From NCBI GenBank assembly GCA_037349105.1, contig JAYJMM010000094.1:2294001-2358000 (forward strand): 64,000 nt of DNA. The letters run 5' to 3'. The translations under genes were made by a program, and so were the position numbers. This document shows positions 22,755-34,900 of the stretch, piece by piece. Within the stretch, counting starts at the first letter, position 1, and each line of letters starts with the position of its first letter. The notes under the pieces were generated by a model. That model saw only the letters and a list, made by a program, of their open reading frames with translations, made no database searches and was not told the origin of the DNA. This DNA is from Limnomonas spitsbergensis. Its lineage: Eukaryota > Chlorophyta > Chlorophyceae > Chlamydomonadales.

Positions 22755-23028
22755 CAATGCAAGTCGATAGCCCGAACTGCTTCATATGTGGACGTCTTTG
22801 ATAAAACCCGAAAGTCAGAATACCCGGAGCAACCTTACGACAGGGAAGCTATGCCAACAATGACACTTTCCTAGCAGCAACGACTGCATGTGACAAGTGA
22901 CATTTTGAATCGCAGCTGTCATTGTCGCTGTCACTTGCCGAACGCTTGCCGCATTGCTTTAGCGATACATAGCTATTAGCAGCGAATAGACATGCGACTG
23001 ACATCGAGCCAACTCAGTATTGTTCGAC
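22755..23028 (+). repeat. ~275-bp direct duplication, copy 2
   Basis: The second copy of the block at 22211. Both lie between the two parts of the right inverted-repeat arm, and explain why those parts are 1.3 kb apart here but adjacent at 16434-16575. Confidence 0.85.
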
Positions 23029-23389
23029 GAGCCAGACCAGGCGTTCCTGGCTGTGCCGAGTGTGACGAGTGTGAACACAGTTTGAATCCCAGCTGTCAGC
23101 TGTAGCAGGCACGCTCCCTGCCATTCATCGCTGATTACTCTCTGACTCGCGGTTTTCTCTCGCTGTTCCACTCGATAAGTTATGATAGCTTTCAGTAGCT
23201 GAAAACGCCAGCGATGTAGATGTTCACATTACTACGAGATCGCGGTGACGAGCGAGGGCCAGCGAGTACTGGTTGACGTCGGTCGGTTGCTGGTCAGTTT
23301 GTACATCTTTTTTATGTCTTTAATCTACTGTGGTCCCGTACACTGACGACTTGTACATCTTTTTTTATGTCTTCAATAATAGGCCGGGG

Positions 23390-23455
23390 CAAAGAAATCT
23401 GGTATACGTATGGTATTAGAGTTTGAGTGACAGACTTATCTGGATCCGAGCCTAA
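23390..23455. repeat. Right arm, outer block, of large inverted repeat
   Basis: GAAATCTGGTATACGTATGG and TTGAGTGACAGACTTATCTG are the reverse complement of 16434-16493. Confidence 0.75.
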
Positions 23456-24987
23456 AGTGGGCGCCGTACAGAAAACTGAGATGATCCGAACTACATCCAC
23501 ACTAGAGGCGCGAGTTGGGCGACAGTTAGTCGTTGTACTTTTGTGTACATCTACGATCATTTCAGAAACGACCTCCCGAGGTAGTGTCCAAGAATGATCC
23601 AAATGATCCTGCCACGCTGGCTAGGTCAGGGTTCACGAAAACTCAAACCTATGTCGATTGAATGCTTACGCGTCTCATTCGTTTACGTGCTTGTTATTTT
23701 GGAACGGGTGTAATTAAGCAAAATGTTACATCGAGGCGGAAAGGTGCTGTGCAATGGCAAAATTGAGAGTCTCGGTCGGTACATGCTCTGGTACAAGCTT
23801 GAGATCCCTGCGCGATTTCTCTCGTGTTCACAGCAACAGTGATACTCGCGCCACGACGATTGTGGTGTTGTTGATATCAGAACTTGACTGTGAAATCGTC
23901 TGTGGCTGACGGATTCCTGCAAGTAGCTGAAACGGGCGAGAGAGTGGGCAAACAAGATCCATACTAATGCAACGAAGGATCCCAACGACTGGATTGGAGC
24001 CAATGTGAACGCTCCGCTGCAGGGGGAGAGCGCTCTGCCCCCCTGCTGCTTAAGTGGTCCTGTGGTACAACACTGGTGGCATCCACAGCACATGGTTGAG
24101 GGTTAGGTTTAAGTCCCAATTTGACCCAACTGCCGCAAACCGACACGGTTTAGGCCTTCTGAAACCACGCATTCGAGAATAGCCTATACCTCGTCGATGA
24201 CCAGGTTTAAGCTATTCTGCGAGTTGGTTGCCTCTTGGTTTAAGGAACCATCTCAGCGCGAAAGATCGTTCGTCATTAAAGACGCCATTTCTATAGCCAG
24301 ATCGAAATAAGCGGCGACACTTTTGGTTCCGAGGTCGCGAATTGTCGCAGAACGTATCGGCGCCCCGAGATCAGACCTCTGGCACCAGGAAGTTCGCTGT
24401 GAACTTCCCGGATTTCAGTGGAAACAGTTTTGGTTTAAGGCGTGAGAAAATCACGATCGCGAGCAACCGGATTCAAACCGCGCTGGTTTACGGCGCCAGT
24501 GGAAACACCCCCTAATAACGACATGGTCCCGAGTGCACCATCTGGTGTGCGAATCGGTTGGTGAATAAAAAGGGGCCCCAGAACCAAAGGTTGCGGGTGC
24601 ACAGGCCCTCTTTCGAGAGGCGATCGCTGAAGTGCGGCAAGTCTGTGAGCACATTTTGCTATCCTCAAATCCACGCCTTAAAAAACGGAGGTCCTTCCTT
24701 TCCATTTTACAACACATTTATTGTATCCACCTCATTGGGCACCTGCTGCTTACAACACATTTATTGTATACACCTCATTGGGCACCTGTATTATGCCGGG
24801 AGTTCATAGCTCCTTTTGAGTCCCACGTCGTGCACGGTCGTATTCTCTGTTCGGTTCCCTCCTCCTCTGAGCCCCATCCCCTGTTATGCCTCATCGCCCT
24901 TGAAGCAAATTGCTTTCGAACTTCAATGGCACCGCTGGGCCATAACTCGGCTTGATCAGAGCCGGTGCTCTTTTACCAAGAGCCGGA
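23456..24987. other. Presumed upstream region of the kinase gene; no gene seen
   Basis: No supported exon. A 44-bp direct duplication (ACAACACATTTATTGTATCC...GGGCACCTG) lies at about 24709-24788. An in-frame TAA at 24943 separates the proposed start from upstream sequence. No core promoter element can be assigned with confidence. Confidence 0.4.
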
Positions 24988-27900
24988 ATGCCCCCCTCAT
25001 TGCGAGCGATGTCGCACACCGCTGGTGTGCCCATGCTTGATCCATGGCTAGAGGACACGGACTTGCCCTTGCGTCGCGAAGCTACCAGCAGCATCGTGAA
25101 CAGGTTCTCCACGGCTGTCAAGAACGCTGCTGCCACTGCGAAGCGCAGAAGCTCGTTCCTCTTCTCGGACACAGTGGATACCTCACGTCCGCGCCTTCAG
25201 AAAGGTGCGAGGAGGAGCGAAGCTGGGCCAGAGGAGATGAGTGGAAGGGGGGGGCAGGGCTGCCATAGGAGAGGCTGTACCCAAATTGTGGATGGAGAGG
25301 TGCAGAGGGGGAGAAGATAAGGGGGGGGGGGAGATAAATAGAGGGTAGGAGGAGGAGATAAAGAGAGGGAAGGCGGAGAAGATGAGATGAGGGTTGGGGA
25401 ACATGGACGCAAGCATGTCAATCTGTGGGGCTAATTTGCATTATGGTCCACCAAGCAGGCAGCAGATACAACTGCTGCCAAGGAGCCTAGGGGCTTACAG
25501 GCTAGACCATTTGACAAACCGGTAGAAGCTGCTTCAGTGCCCCGAAGGAACCCACTAAGCCAATCCCATGGGGTCCCATACCTCCTCGAATCCACACGAC
25601 CCGTCCCCACATCACCCCACGCCTGGACCCTCTGCACCCCATGCCATGTTTTTTTACTGCTTTACCGAAGAGCCGATTCATGCTCTGGGACTACCTAGGA
25701 GGTGCTGGTCAGAGTCTCATTCAGGGGGCCCCAGGGCCTGACGCACAGGAGCCCTGGATCGAAGTCGCTGCAACCCCTGCATGCCATGCCCACCGGGCCC
25801 CCCCTCAGGACCTTCCATGCGCCAAGCGGGCTCCCAGCATTACCTGAAGGAGGAGATGACGGCAGCCCGTGAAGCCGTCAAATTGCTGGACTTGGCCGTG
25901 TCCAAAGCGTCCTCGCATCGCGAGAAGGCATCGCGGATGCTTGAGGAGGCGCACCGCGCGCTCAGCAGGCTGGAGCAGGTGACAGCCATGCGCACTCCCA
26001 AGCATCCCCATGCAATATTTCATGCACCCTTTCACGCGCTCCCATGCGCCCGCCACTTGCCATCTCCACCAGGCTGGCTTCAGCGCCATGCATGGCACGC
26101 GGGGATACCTGGGTTAAACGCCATGCAAGAGGATTGCACAACCATGCAAGCATGCATGCCACCTCCTCACGCAGTCAGCCGGTCACCGGCTGTCACGAGC
26201 GGGGTGTGTCCTGGTTGTGAGCGTTAGCAGGGTGGATGGTGATGTCTGGTTCTCCTGACACGTTCAGAAAAACCGTGTGCCGGCCATAAATTTAGTACAT
26301 CGTGTGAGTGCGCATCAAGTTTTGACAGGCATGACAACTTTGTGCACACGCGTCGCATGCTGTTGATGCTCATGCTTTTCATGCTCATGCATGCCTGCCT
26401 GCATGGATGGCGCTCTTCATGCATGCTTGCGTGGCCAAACCCTGAACCCTTTGTGCAAGCGCATGCGACTCGAGTCTGGAATTTGCTCTGCAGCCTTACC
26501 CCTGGACCCTAAATCTCGAAACCTGAACCCTGCATACGCAGGCATCTGATGCCTGGTGCTTAGCCTAGGCCCTAAACCCTGCATTCACATGCACCTGGAG
26601 CCCGGAGTTAACCCCGAGCCCTAACCCCTGCATCAGTGCTGCATCTGTCACGGCTCGGCTCTCCCGTAGCTTCACTTTAACCACCCATGAACGTAGTCTT
26701 GTAGCTGGAAAAACATATATCCTGCGTGCGCTGGCCACTGAGGCATGCACCGTTCTTGAGTTAATTTGGATCGCGTGGTCGAAAGGCTCTGTGCGCCCTA
26801 GTCTTGCGCAGGTGGACCTTCACCCTCAACCCTACAATGTGCAGGTGCAGGCAATGGACACCCGTGCCAATCCCATGCCTCCCCCAAGCTGACTTTGACA
26901 GTGTTTTAAGTCTCCATCCCCCCCCCCCCCCCCTCCTCCTCCTCCAACTCCTCATTATCATCAACCCTGTCATGCAGGCTGTGGACACTCGTGCCGCCCA
27001 GGAGCTGATTGTAATCGCGTGCGAGGTCAAGGTGTCTGCCCGCCGCGGCCTCACGCTGGTGGATGTCTACGGCCGCATGGGCGCGGTAGGCAAACTATTC
27101 ACCATGCACATGCGCAAGTCTATCCATTGCAAGTACGACAAGGTCTGCGATCACCTCAAGACGTTGCTGGTGAGCTGTGAACATTTGAATGCTTGGCTTA
27201 GGGTTAATGATAAGGTTGGTTATGTTGCTTAGTGTTTATGACAAGGTTGGTTATGCTGCTTAGGGTTCATGACAAGGTTGGTTATGCTGCTTAGGGTTTA
27301 TGACAAGGTAGGTTATGCTGCTCAGGGTTTATGACAAGGTTGGTTATGCTGCTTAGGGTTAATGACAAGGTTGGTTATGCTGCTCAGGGTTTATGACAAG
27401 GTTGGTTATGCTGCTTAGGGTTTATGACAAGGTTGGTTATGCTGCTTAGAGTTTATGACAAGGTTGGTTATGCTGCTTAGGGTTTATGACGAGGTTGGTT
27501 ATGCTGCTTAAAGTTAATGACAAGGTTGGTGACAAGGGGGTTGTGACAAGGGGGTTGTGCTGCGTCGGGTTTATGTCAAGGGGGTTATGCTGCTTAGGGT
27601 TTATGAACAGGGGGTTATGCTGCAGGTTCGTATTCATTTGAAGACCCTGGCGGTGGATCCTCGACTGTCTGGTCCAAGGTTGAGGGGTGTAGGGTCCAGG
27701 TGTGCATACACCTACGGGCGATGCTGGCGGGCGCCCGTGTGCCTAGCTTTGGGTTGAAGGTTTTTTTGAAGGTTTTTGGACTGGTGCATAGTGCTGGCAC
27801 ATGGCGCATGGTGAATGGTATAGGGCGCATAGTGAATGGTATAGGGCGCATGGAGAGTAGTGCAGGGTGCATGGCGCATGGTGCATGTTCCAGGGCGCAT

Positions 27901-28961
27901 GGAGATTGGTGCAGGGTGCCTGTCGCATGGTGTATGGTCTAGGGCGCATGGAGAGTGGTGCCTGGCGCATTGTGCATGTTTCAGGGCGCATGGAGAGTGG
28001 TGCAGGGTGCCTGTCGCATGGTGCATGGTCTAGGGCGCATGGAGAGTGGTGCAGGGTGCCTGTCGCATGGTGCATGGTCTAGGGCGCATGGAGAGTGGTG
28101 CCTGGCGCATGGTGCATGTTCCAGGGCGCATGGAGAGTGGTGCAGGGTGCCTGTCGCATGGTGCATGGTCTAGGGCGCATGGAGAGTGGTGCCCGGCGCA
28201 AGGTGCATGGTACAGGGCGCATGGTGCATGGTCTAGGGTGCATGGTCCAGGGCACATGGTGAATGGTGCATGGTCCAGGGCGCATGGTGCATGGTCCAGG
28301 GCGCATGGTGAATGGTACAGGGTGCATGGAGAGTGGCACAGGGTGCATGGTGCATGGATGTGTGAGGGGGGCGCACAGCAGAATGTGCAGCTCAACAACA
28401 AACCAGTGTTGAAATTCAACCCTGTTTTACCTTTCCCTGCCCCCCACACGTCACCACTATGTAGATGCAAACCTCTCTTACCATTCTTCGCCCCTTCATC
28501 GCACCACCACCGCAGAGATGCAGACCATTGGCGGCAGCACCCGCCTGATCATGATCATGTTTGAGATGCAGGTTGCAAGGAGATCCCCAACTATGTTCCA
28601 TCCACACTCTCCACACCTTCCACACCCTCCACACCCTCCACACCCTCTGATGATAGCGTGTGGAGGGCACAGAGTTAGGGATCTCCTTGCACCCTGCTCC
28701 TCCAACAAGTGCACGATTAGTGGAGAGTAGAGAGCCAGGCCTGTGTTACATTTCCCCGTCCCTTCACCCCCACACCACCACTGAGGAGGTCCTACCCTCT
28801 GTTCCCTCCCGCCCCATGATCAGATGAGTACGGAGAGCCAGGCCTCAGCCGCGCTCGTTGGTGGCGTCAGCGCGGTCATGTTGATGTCGTCGAGTGGCAC
28901 GCGGTCCCCGGTGCCTCCGCTGCCGCCAGTGCACCAACCGGTCCTCGGTGATGAGCTGCGG
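24988..28961 (+). CDS. Kinase gene, N-terminal region (exons 1-6)
   Basis: Exon 1 encodes a basic/Ser-rich start with MLDPWLEDTDLPLRREATSS. Exon 2 is a clear amphipathic helix (EEMTAAREAVKLLDLAVSKA, then HRALSRLEQ), probably coiled coil. Exon 3 (DTRAAQELIVIACEVKVSAR and KLFTMHMRKSIHCKYDKVCD) continues into two mini-exons (VRIHLKTLAVDPRLS; MQTIGGSTRLIMIMFEMQ). Exon 6 is Ser/Pro-rich (MSTESQASAALVGG...). The helical part has the look of a regulatory alpha-helical domain but I do not recognise a family. For exon 4 the donor at 27672 (TCTG/GTCCAA) is chosen over 27679 because only it keeps the frame open into exon 5. Confidence 0.75.
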
Positions 28962-31900
28962 GTGAGAAACCCTAACCCCCCGTTATTGAGCTGCGGGTGC
29001 GAAACCAAAGACCCTAAACCCTGGGTGATGAGCTACAGGTGAGGAACCCTTAACCCTAAACCCTCGGTGATGAGGTGCGGGTGAGAGACCCTGAACCCTT
29101 TACCCTAAACCCTCGGTGATGAGCTACGGGTGAGGAACCCTAAACCCTCGGTGATGAGCTACGGGTGAGGAACCCTAAACACTTAACCCTCGGTGATGAG
29201 CTGCAGGTGAGAGACCCTAAACCCTTAACCCTAAGCCTTCGGTGATGAGCTGCGGGGGGAAACCCTTAACCCTAAGCCTTCGGTGATGAGCTGCGGGTGA
29301 GAGACCCTAAACCCTAAACCCTAAACCCTCGGTGATGAGCTGCAGGTGAGAAACCCTGGAGGAAACTTTGAAGGAAGGTTGTGAATTGACCACGGGGCCT
29401 CCACCAGTGGTTATTTTAAGGCACGATATATCGTGAATCACGATAAATCGGGGGTAAATCGACGCTGGCCGGCACGATGAAACCTAGGTTTTCGCATTTT
29501 CCACTTGTGACTGCTGATATTGCCTCTCAAACTGCCACACCGACGCTAGGGGTGAAATGTCTGATAAAGCTTTGAAAGGCCATAGCGATGGCGCTTGGAG
29601 GACAGTTAAAGGCTGTGGGACGAATGCCTTCCAAGAATCTTACTTCGAAGACGGTGATTCGCGAAGGGAGTGGCTGATTGATCGCGGTTTTAACGACAGC
29701 TTGAAGACCTGCAGCAACGCTTCCCCCCAGTCGATATGCTCACAGCATTCCTCCTGGTCTATCCCTCCTTCTGGATGAACAAGGACAGGACTCTGAAGGT
29801 CATCCAAGACAGCAAGGTGTTGGAGCACATGGGCACCATCATCAGGCACTATTGCCGGCCTGCCACAGGCCCTGATGGCACCATCCTCGCCAACGGGCCG
29901 CTGGACGAGTCAGCCCTCCGGAGCGAGGCACAGGCATTCTGTGACGAGATGCGGGGATGGGTGTCAGGACTGAAACCTCAGGCGGTGGAAGAGGGCAGCT
30001 CCAGCAGTGAGGATGAGGAGGGAGGAGAGGAGGGCAGCTCCAGCTGTGAGGAGGATGGGCAGCCCCTCTTTCAGGCAACCCTCTGTCAGACGTTCTGGAC
30101 GCACATCGAGGCAGTGCCAGCTAGAGCCGCTGCTATGAAGCAGTGGATCTTGCTGGCTCAGCTTATCTTCGTCATGGTCCCGGGGTCGGTGGAGGAGGAG
30201 CGGATGTTCTCAGCCATGAAGTATATCAAGAACCCACAGCGGAACAGCTTGCAGCAGAAGCACCTAACCCAGTGTGCTAGAGCCTTTCACCATCCTAGGG
30301 CCACCCTCAGGAACTTCCCCTACAAGGAAGCCATTAGGGCCTGGCTAGAGCAGAAGGAACGCAGGAAGGTCCAGTAGGGCAGTAGGAATGATTGCATAAT
30401 TTTGTAGCGGCTTGGAACAATTGGCAGTAAACACTAAACAGCTGAATAAGTGACCTTATGCCCCAACCTTGGTGTGACCCTGAACACTGAATATAACGCA
30501 TTTTCAATGAAGGAAAACTATGTTGCACGAGAGACGGTTTCTGAACATCGGGGGCTTCGCCCCCGAACCCCCACCGGGGGGGGGGCCCCCGGACCCCCAT
30601 GGCGGGGGGGCTCGGGCGCCCCCCCGCACCCCCCCCACCGAGGCTTCGCCTCGGTTCACTATAAATCTGAGCTTTCAGAGAGTCGAAAAAAAGAGGCACT
30701 ATAAAATGAAGCTTTGTCTAAATCCTTAAAATAAGCACTGGCCTCCACTGCCACCAGTTTAGAGAGGGGTCAGAGACTCGGGACTCCATTTGTCTGCTCA
30801 TTGTCCTATTAAGTGTTAAAATAGGTGCCACCGCTACCAGTTCGTCCACTGGCCTCAGTGACGAGCTGTGGGTGAGTATGCCAGGAAAATTTGATGGTTG
30901 AATGGGGTATGCTTTGCCTCTGCTAGTCTGCTGCTGCCAGTTTTTCCACCGGCCCTCCGTGACGTGGCAAGCAAACCTGGGAGGGTTCAGGGTTGTAGGG
31001 TTCAGGCAAACAAATCATAAAGAGATTAGAGGTGTGTGGGAGGAGAGTGAAAGTGATCAAGCCAATCGGAGTCCAGGATGTATGGGACCATGCATGCGGG
31101 CGCCCACATATAGGGACAGATGATTGCCCTGTACTGATCGGTCGAGGGTTTAAGGCCTGAGACTTGATGGCTTGTTCAGTTCAGGGTGCAGTCAGTTTCT
31201 GGCTTGTTAGGGTTCAGGGTCAAGTCATTTGTTAGCTCGTTTAGGGTTCAGGGTCAAGTCTGTTGCTGGTTTGTTTATGGTTTTGGGTTTTGGGCAGACA
31301 CCGGAGAGACATGTAAGCTGTGTGCTGACTGGTCTGTGGGTAGAGAGTTTATCCTTGGGGGCGACTCGAACCCTTATCTGATTTTATGGTTCAGGGGTAC
31401 GACCCCAGAGGGCTCGAGAAGCCCTGTGCTGGCTGGTTAGGGTTAACAGTATGATGTGTGGAAGAGCCACTTCATGCTTTGTGCTGGCTGGTTTTGAGTT
31501 GAGGGTTTATATTTCAGATAGCTCTCTTCTAAGCCCTGTGCTGGCTGGTCTTGTAGAGTGGAATGTGCATCCACCTCCCCTGCCGTCCCTCACAGGCAAG
31601 TATGAGCGACTAGATGTTGGACAGGGTCTACTGCGTCGCCCACGTCCTAAACCCTTAACCCTTGACACTGAACCCTTAACACCGAACCCTTTACCCTGCT
31701 CACTCAACCCTCACCCCTCAGCACTGAACCCTCAACCCTTAACCTCACAGTCGAGCATGGACAATAAGCTGCAGGTGTAAGTCCGCTGCAAGGCTTGCGC
31801 GTCGTTCGTTTTTTACGTTTAGATGGTCCATTCACGAGCTTCCTCCTCCACGCCCACCCTTCACAGGCGAGCCGAAACGACAAGCTTCAGGACAAGCTGC

Positions 31901-34900
31901 ACTGCATCGCCTACGTACCAGTGGTCTCGGAGCCAGCGCATCAGGTTTCGGAGGCATTCCAGTCAACAGAGAGAACCGAGTGCATCTGGTGGTCAGCAGG
32001 TGGGGCCCCAATGGTTGAAGTGTGGACGGCCAAGGGTTTCATTTCGGGTTGAGCTATAAGGTGGATGGTCAGTAGGTGAGGCTCCAGGGGCGTAATGGGT
32101 TAAGAGTTTGGGTTTATACTGGTGATCTGCAGGTGTGACCTCAGTGGGTCCAGGCTTTAGGCTGGTGGTCTGCAGGAGCAACAGCAAGGGAGGGTTCTGG
32201 GATAAAAGCTGTTGTCGGGGTATTGATGGTGGGGGGAGAGGGGCAGTGGAGGGAGCGGGAGACATCCAGCGACTCTCACAATCTGTTGTACCGTCCAGTC
32301 CACCCTCCCCCTCCAGATCACACTCCTTATAGGTACCAAGTCCTTCTCAGAGGCAGGCCAGTCCACCTGATGATCATGTTCCACCCACCTTCCACTTCCC
32401 CCCCCTCCATACAATCCTTTCAGGCACCATGGTAGAGTTCTGGTCAGAGGCAGGCCAGTCCACCACGGCCTTTGGCTTGGAGAAGCTGCACCTGATGATC
32501 ATGTCTCACCCACCTTTCACCTACCTGCCCCTCCCTACACACACCTCCTCCCCCCCCCCCCCCTGCACACACTCCTTTCAGGTACCATGTTAGAGTTCTG
32601 GTCAGAGGCAGGCCAGTCCACCACGGCCTTCGGATTGGAGAAGCTGCACCTGATGGTTACGGCAGTCGCATTAGATGAGGATGGCAATCTCTGGACAGGG
32701 CATGCCAAGGTGGGAACCAGGGTGAGGCATGCCGTTGTGGAAATGTGTGGTGGACATGCTCCATTGCGGAAATGTGTGTGAGGCATGCCCCATTGCGGAA
32801 ATATGTGAGGGGGGGCATGCCATTGTTGGGTGACTAGGCATGTCAATGCAAGGTGGGGGTGGGGGCATATATCAATATGAGTTGAGGACATGCCCATGTG
32901 AGGTGCGGGCATGCCAAGGCAGAGTGGGGGCTTGCCAATTTGAGATGAGGGCATGTCAATGTGAGACGTGGACATGCCCTTAGCAAAGTGGGGGCTTGCC
33001 AATATGAGATGAGGGCATGCCCATGTGAGGTGTGGGCATGCCAAAACAAAGTGAGGGCTTGCCAATTTGAGGTGAGGGCATTCCAATGTGAGATAGAGGG
33101 GCATGCCAATGTGAGGAGATAGCACGCCAACGTGTGGTAAGGCATGCAAACGTGAATTTGAGGGCATGCCAATACGAGTTGGAGTGGCTAGCAAATTACT
33201 GAACCAAGCACAGGAAGGGGGGGGGGCATGCCTAGTCGAGAAGGGGGCATGTCAGTTCGAGAAAGGGTGGGGACCTGTGAAGGATTATGGTCTATGCAAG
33301 ATGCTGATGTCAGGGGAGTTGTCCCCGGACTGGCTGCGTTGGGTCCCTCGGGTCGCAGGCCTTGGCGGAGCTGACTGGTTGCTGAAGCACCCTAAAAAAC
33401 CTTCACCCTGAACCCTGATCTGGACAGCAGGATTCACCACCAACCGTCCTCCCTGGCTGTCTCTCCCCACTGGGGCCTGGTTAGAGAGCGCTGACCGTCC
33501 TCCCTGGCTGTCCCTCCCCACTGGGGCCTGGTTAGAGAGCGCTGACCATCCTCCCTGGCTGTCTCTCCCCACTGGGGCCTGGTTAGAGAGCGCTGACCGT
33601 CCTCCCTGGCTGTCCCTCCCCACCTGGGGCCTGGTTAGAGAGCGCTGACTATCCTCCCTGGCTGTCCCTCCCCACTGGGGCCTGGTTAGAGAGCGCTGAG
33701 CGTCCTCCCTGGCTGTCCCTCCCCACTGGGGCCTGGTTAGAGAGCGCTGACTGTCCTCCCTGGCTGTCCCTCCCCACTGGGGCCTGGTTAGAGAGCGCTG
33801 ATTGTCCTCCCTGGCTGTCCCTCCCCACTGGGGCCTGGTTAGAGAGCGCTGACCATCCTCCCTGGCTGTCCCTCCCCACTGGGGCCTGGTTAGAGAGCGC
33901 TGACTGTCCTCCCTGGCTGTCCCTCCCCACTGGGGCCTGGTTAGAGAGCGCTGATTGTCCTCCCTGGCTGTCCCTCCCCACTGGGGCCTGGTTAGAGAGC
34001 GTTGACTGTCCTCCCTGGCTGTCCCTCCCCACTGGGGCCTGGTTAGAGCGCGCTGACCGTCCTCCCTGGCTGTCCCTCCCCACTATGGCCTGGTTAGAGA
34101 GCGCTGATTGTCCTCCATGGCTGTCCCTCACCACCTGGGGCCTGGTTAGAGAGCGCTGACCATCCTCCCTGGCTGTCCCTCCCCACTGGGGCCTGGTTAG
34201 AGATCGCTGATCGTCCTCCCTGGCTGTCCCTCCCCACTGGGGCCTGGTTAGAGAGCGCTGACTGTCCTCCCTGGCTGTCCCTCCCCACTGGGGCCTGGTT
34301 AGAGAGCGCTGACCCATCCTCCCTGGCTGTCCCTCCCCACTGGGGCCTGGTTAGAGAGCGCTGATTGTCCTCCCTGGCTGTCCCTCCCCACTGGGGCCTG
34401 GTTAGAGAGCGCTGACCGTCCTCCCTGGCTGTTCCTCCCCACTGGGGCCTGGTTAGAGAGCGCTGACTGTCCTCCCTGGCTGTCCCTCCCCACTGGGGCC
34501 TGGTTAGAGAGCGCTGATTGTCCTCCCTGGCTGTTCCTCCCCACTGGGGCCTGGTTAGAGAGCGCTGACTGTCCTCCCTGGCTGTCCCTCCCCACTGGGG
34601 CCTGGTTAGAGAGCGCTGAGCGTCCTCCCTGGCTGTCCCTCCCCACTGGGGCCTGGTTAGAGCGCGCTGACCGTCCTCCCTGGCTCTTAACCCTGAAGCC
34701 TAAAGCCTTCTCCCCCAAGAGTGTGTGGTTCTTTAAACCCTTAACCCTTAATCCTAAACCCTGAGCGGCCTGTTCTGCTTGCGCCGAAGCCAGCAGTGCG
34801 CCGATGTCATGCGCCCCGCTCTTACCTGCATTCGGCCACTGGGATCTGGGCCGCGTTTGCTGACCGCCCTACCTGGCTGTGAACCCTGTAGCTTAAAGCC

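Noticed and set aside
24440..24520. tRNA-like B box on the minus strand (GGTTTGAATCC)
   Set aside because: The T-stem does not pair and no acceptor or anticodon arms can be built.
33649..34718. Minus-strand frames with VGRDSQGG repeats
   Set aside because: 51-bp intronic minisatellite inside a plus-strand gene; no non-repeat sequence in the frame.
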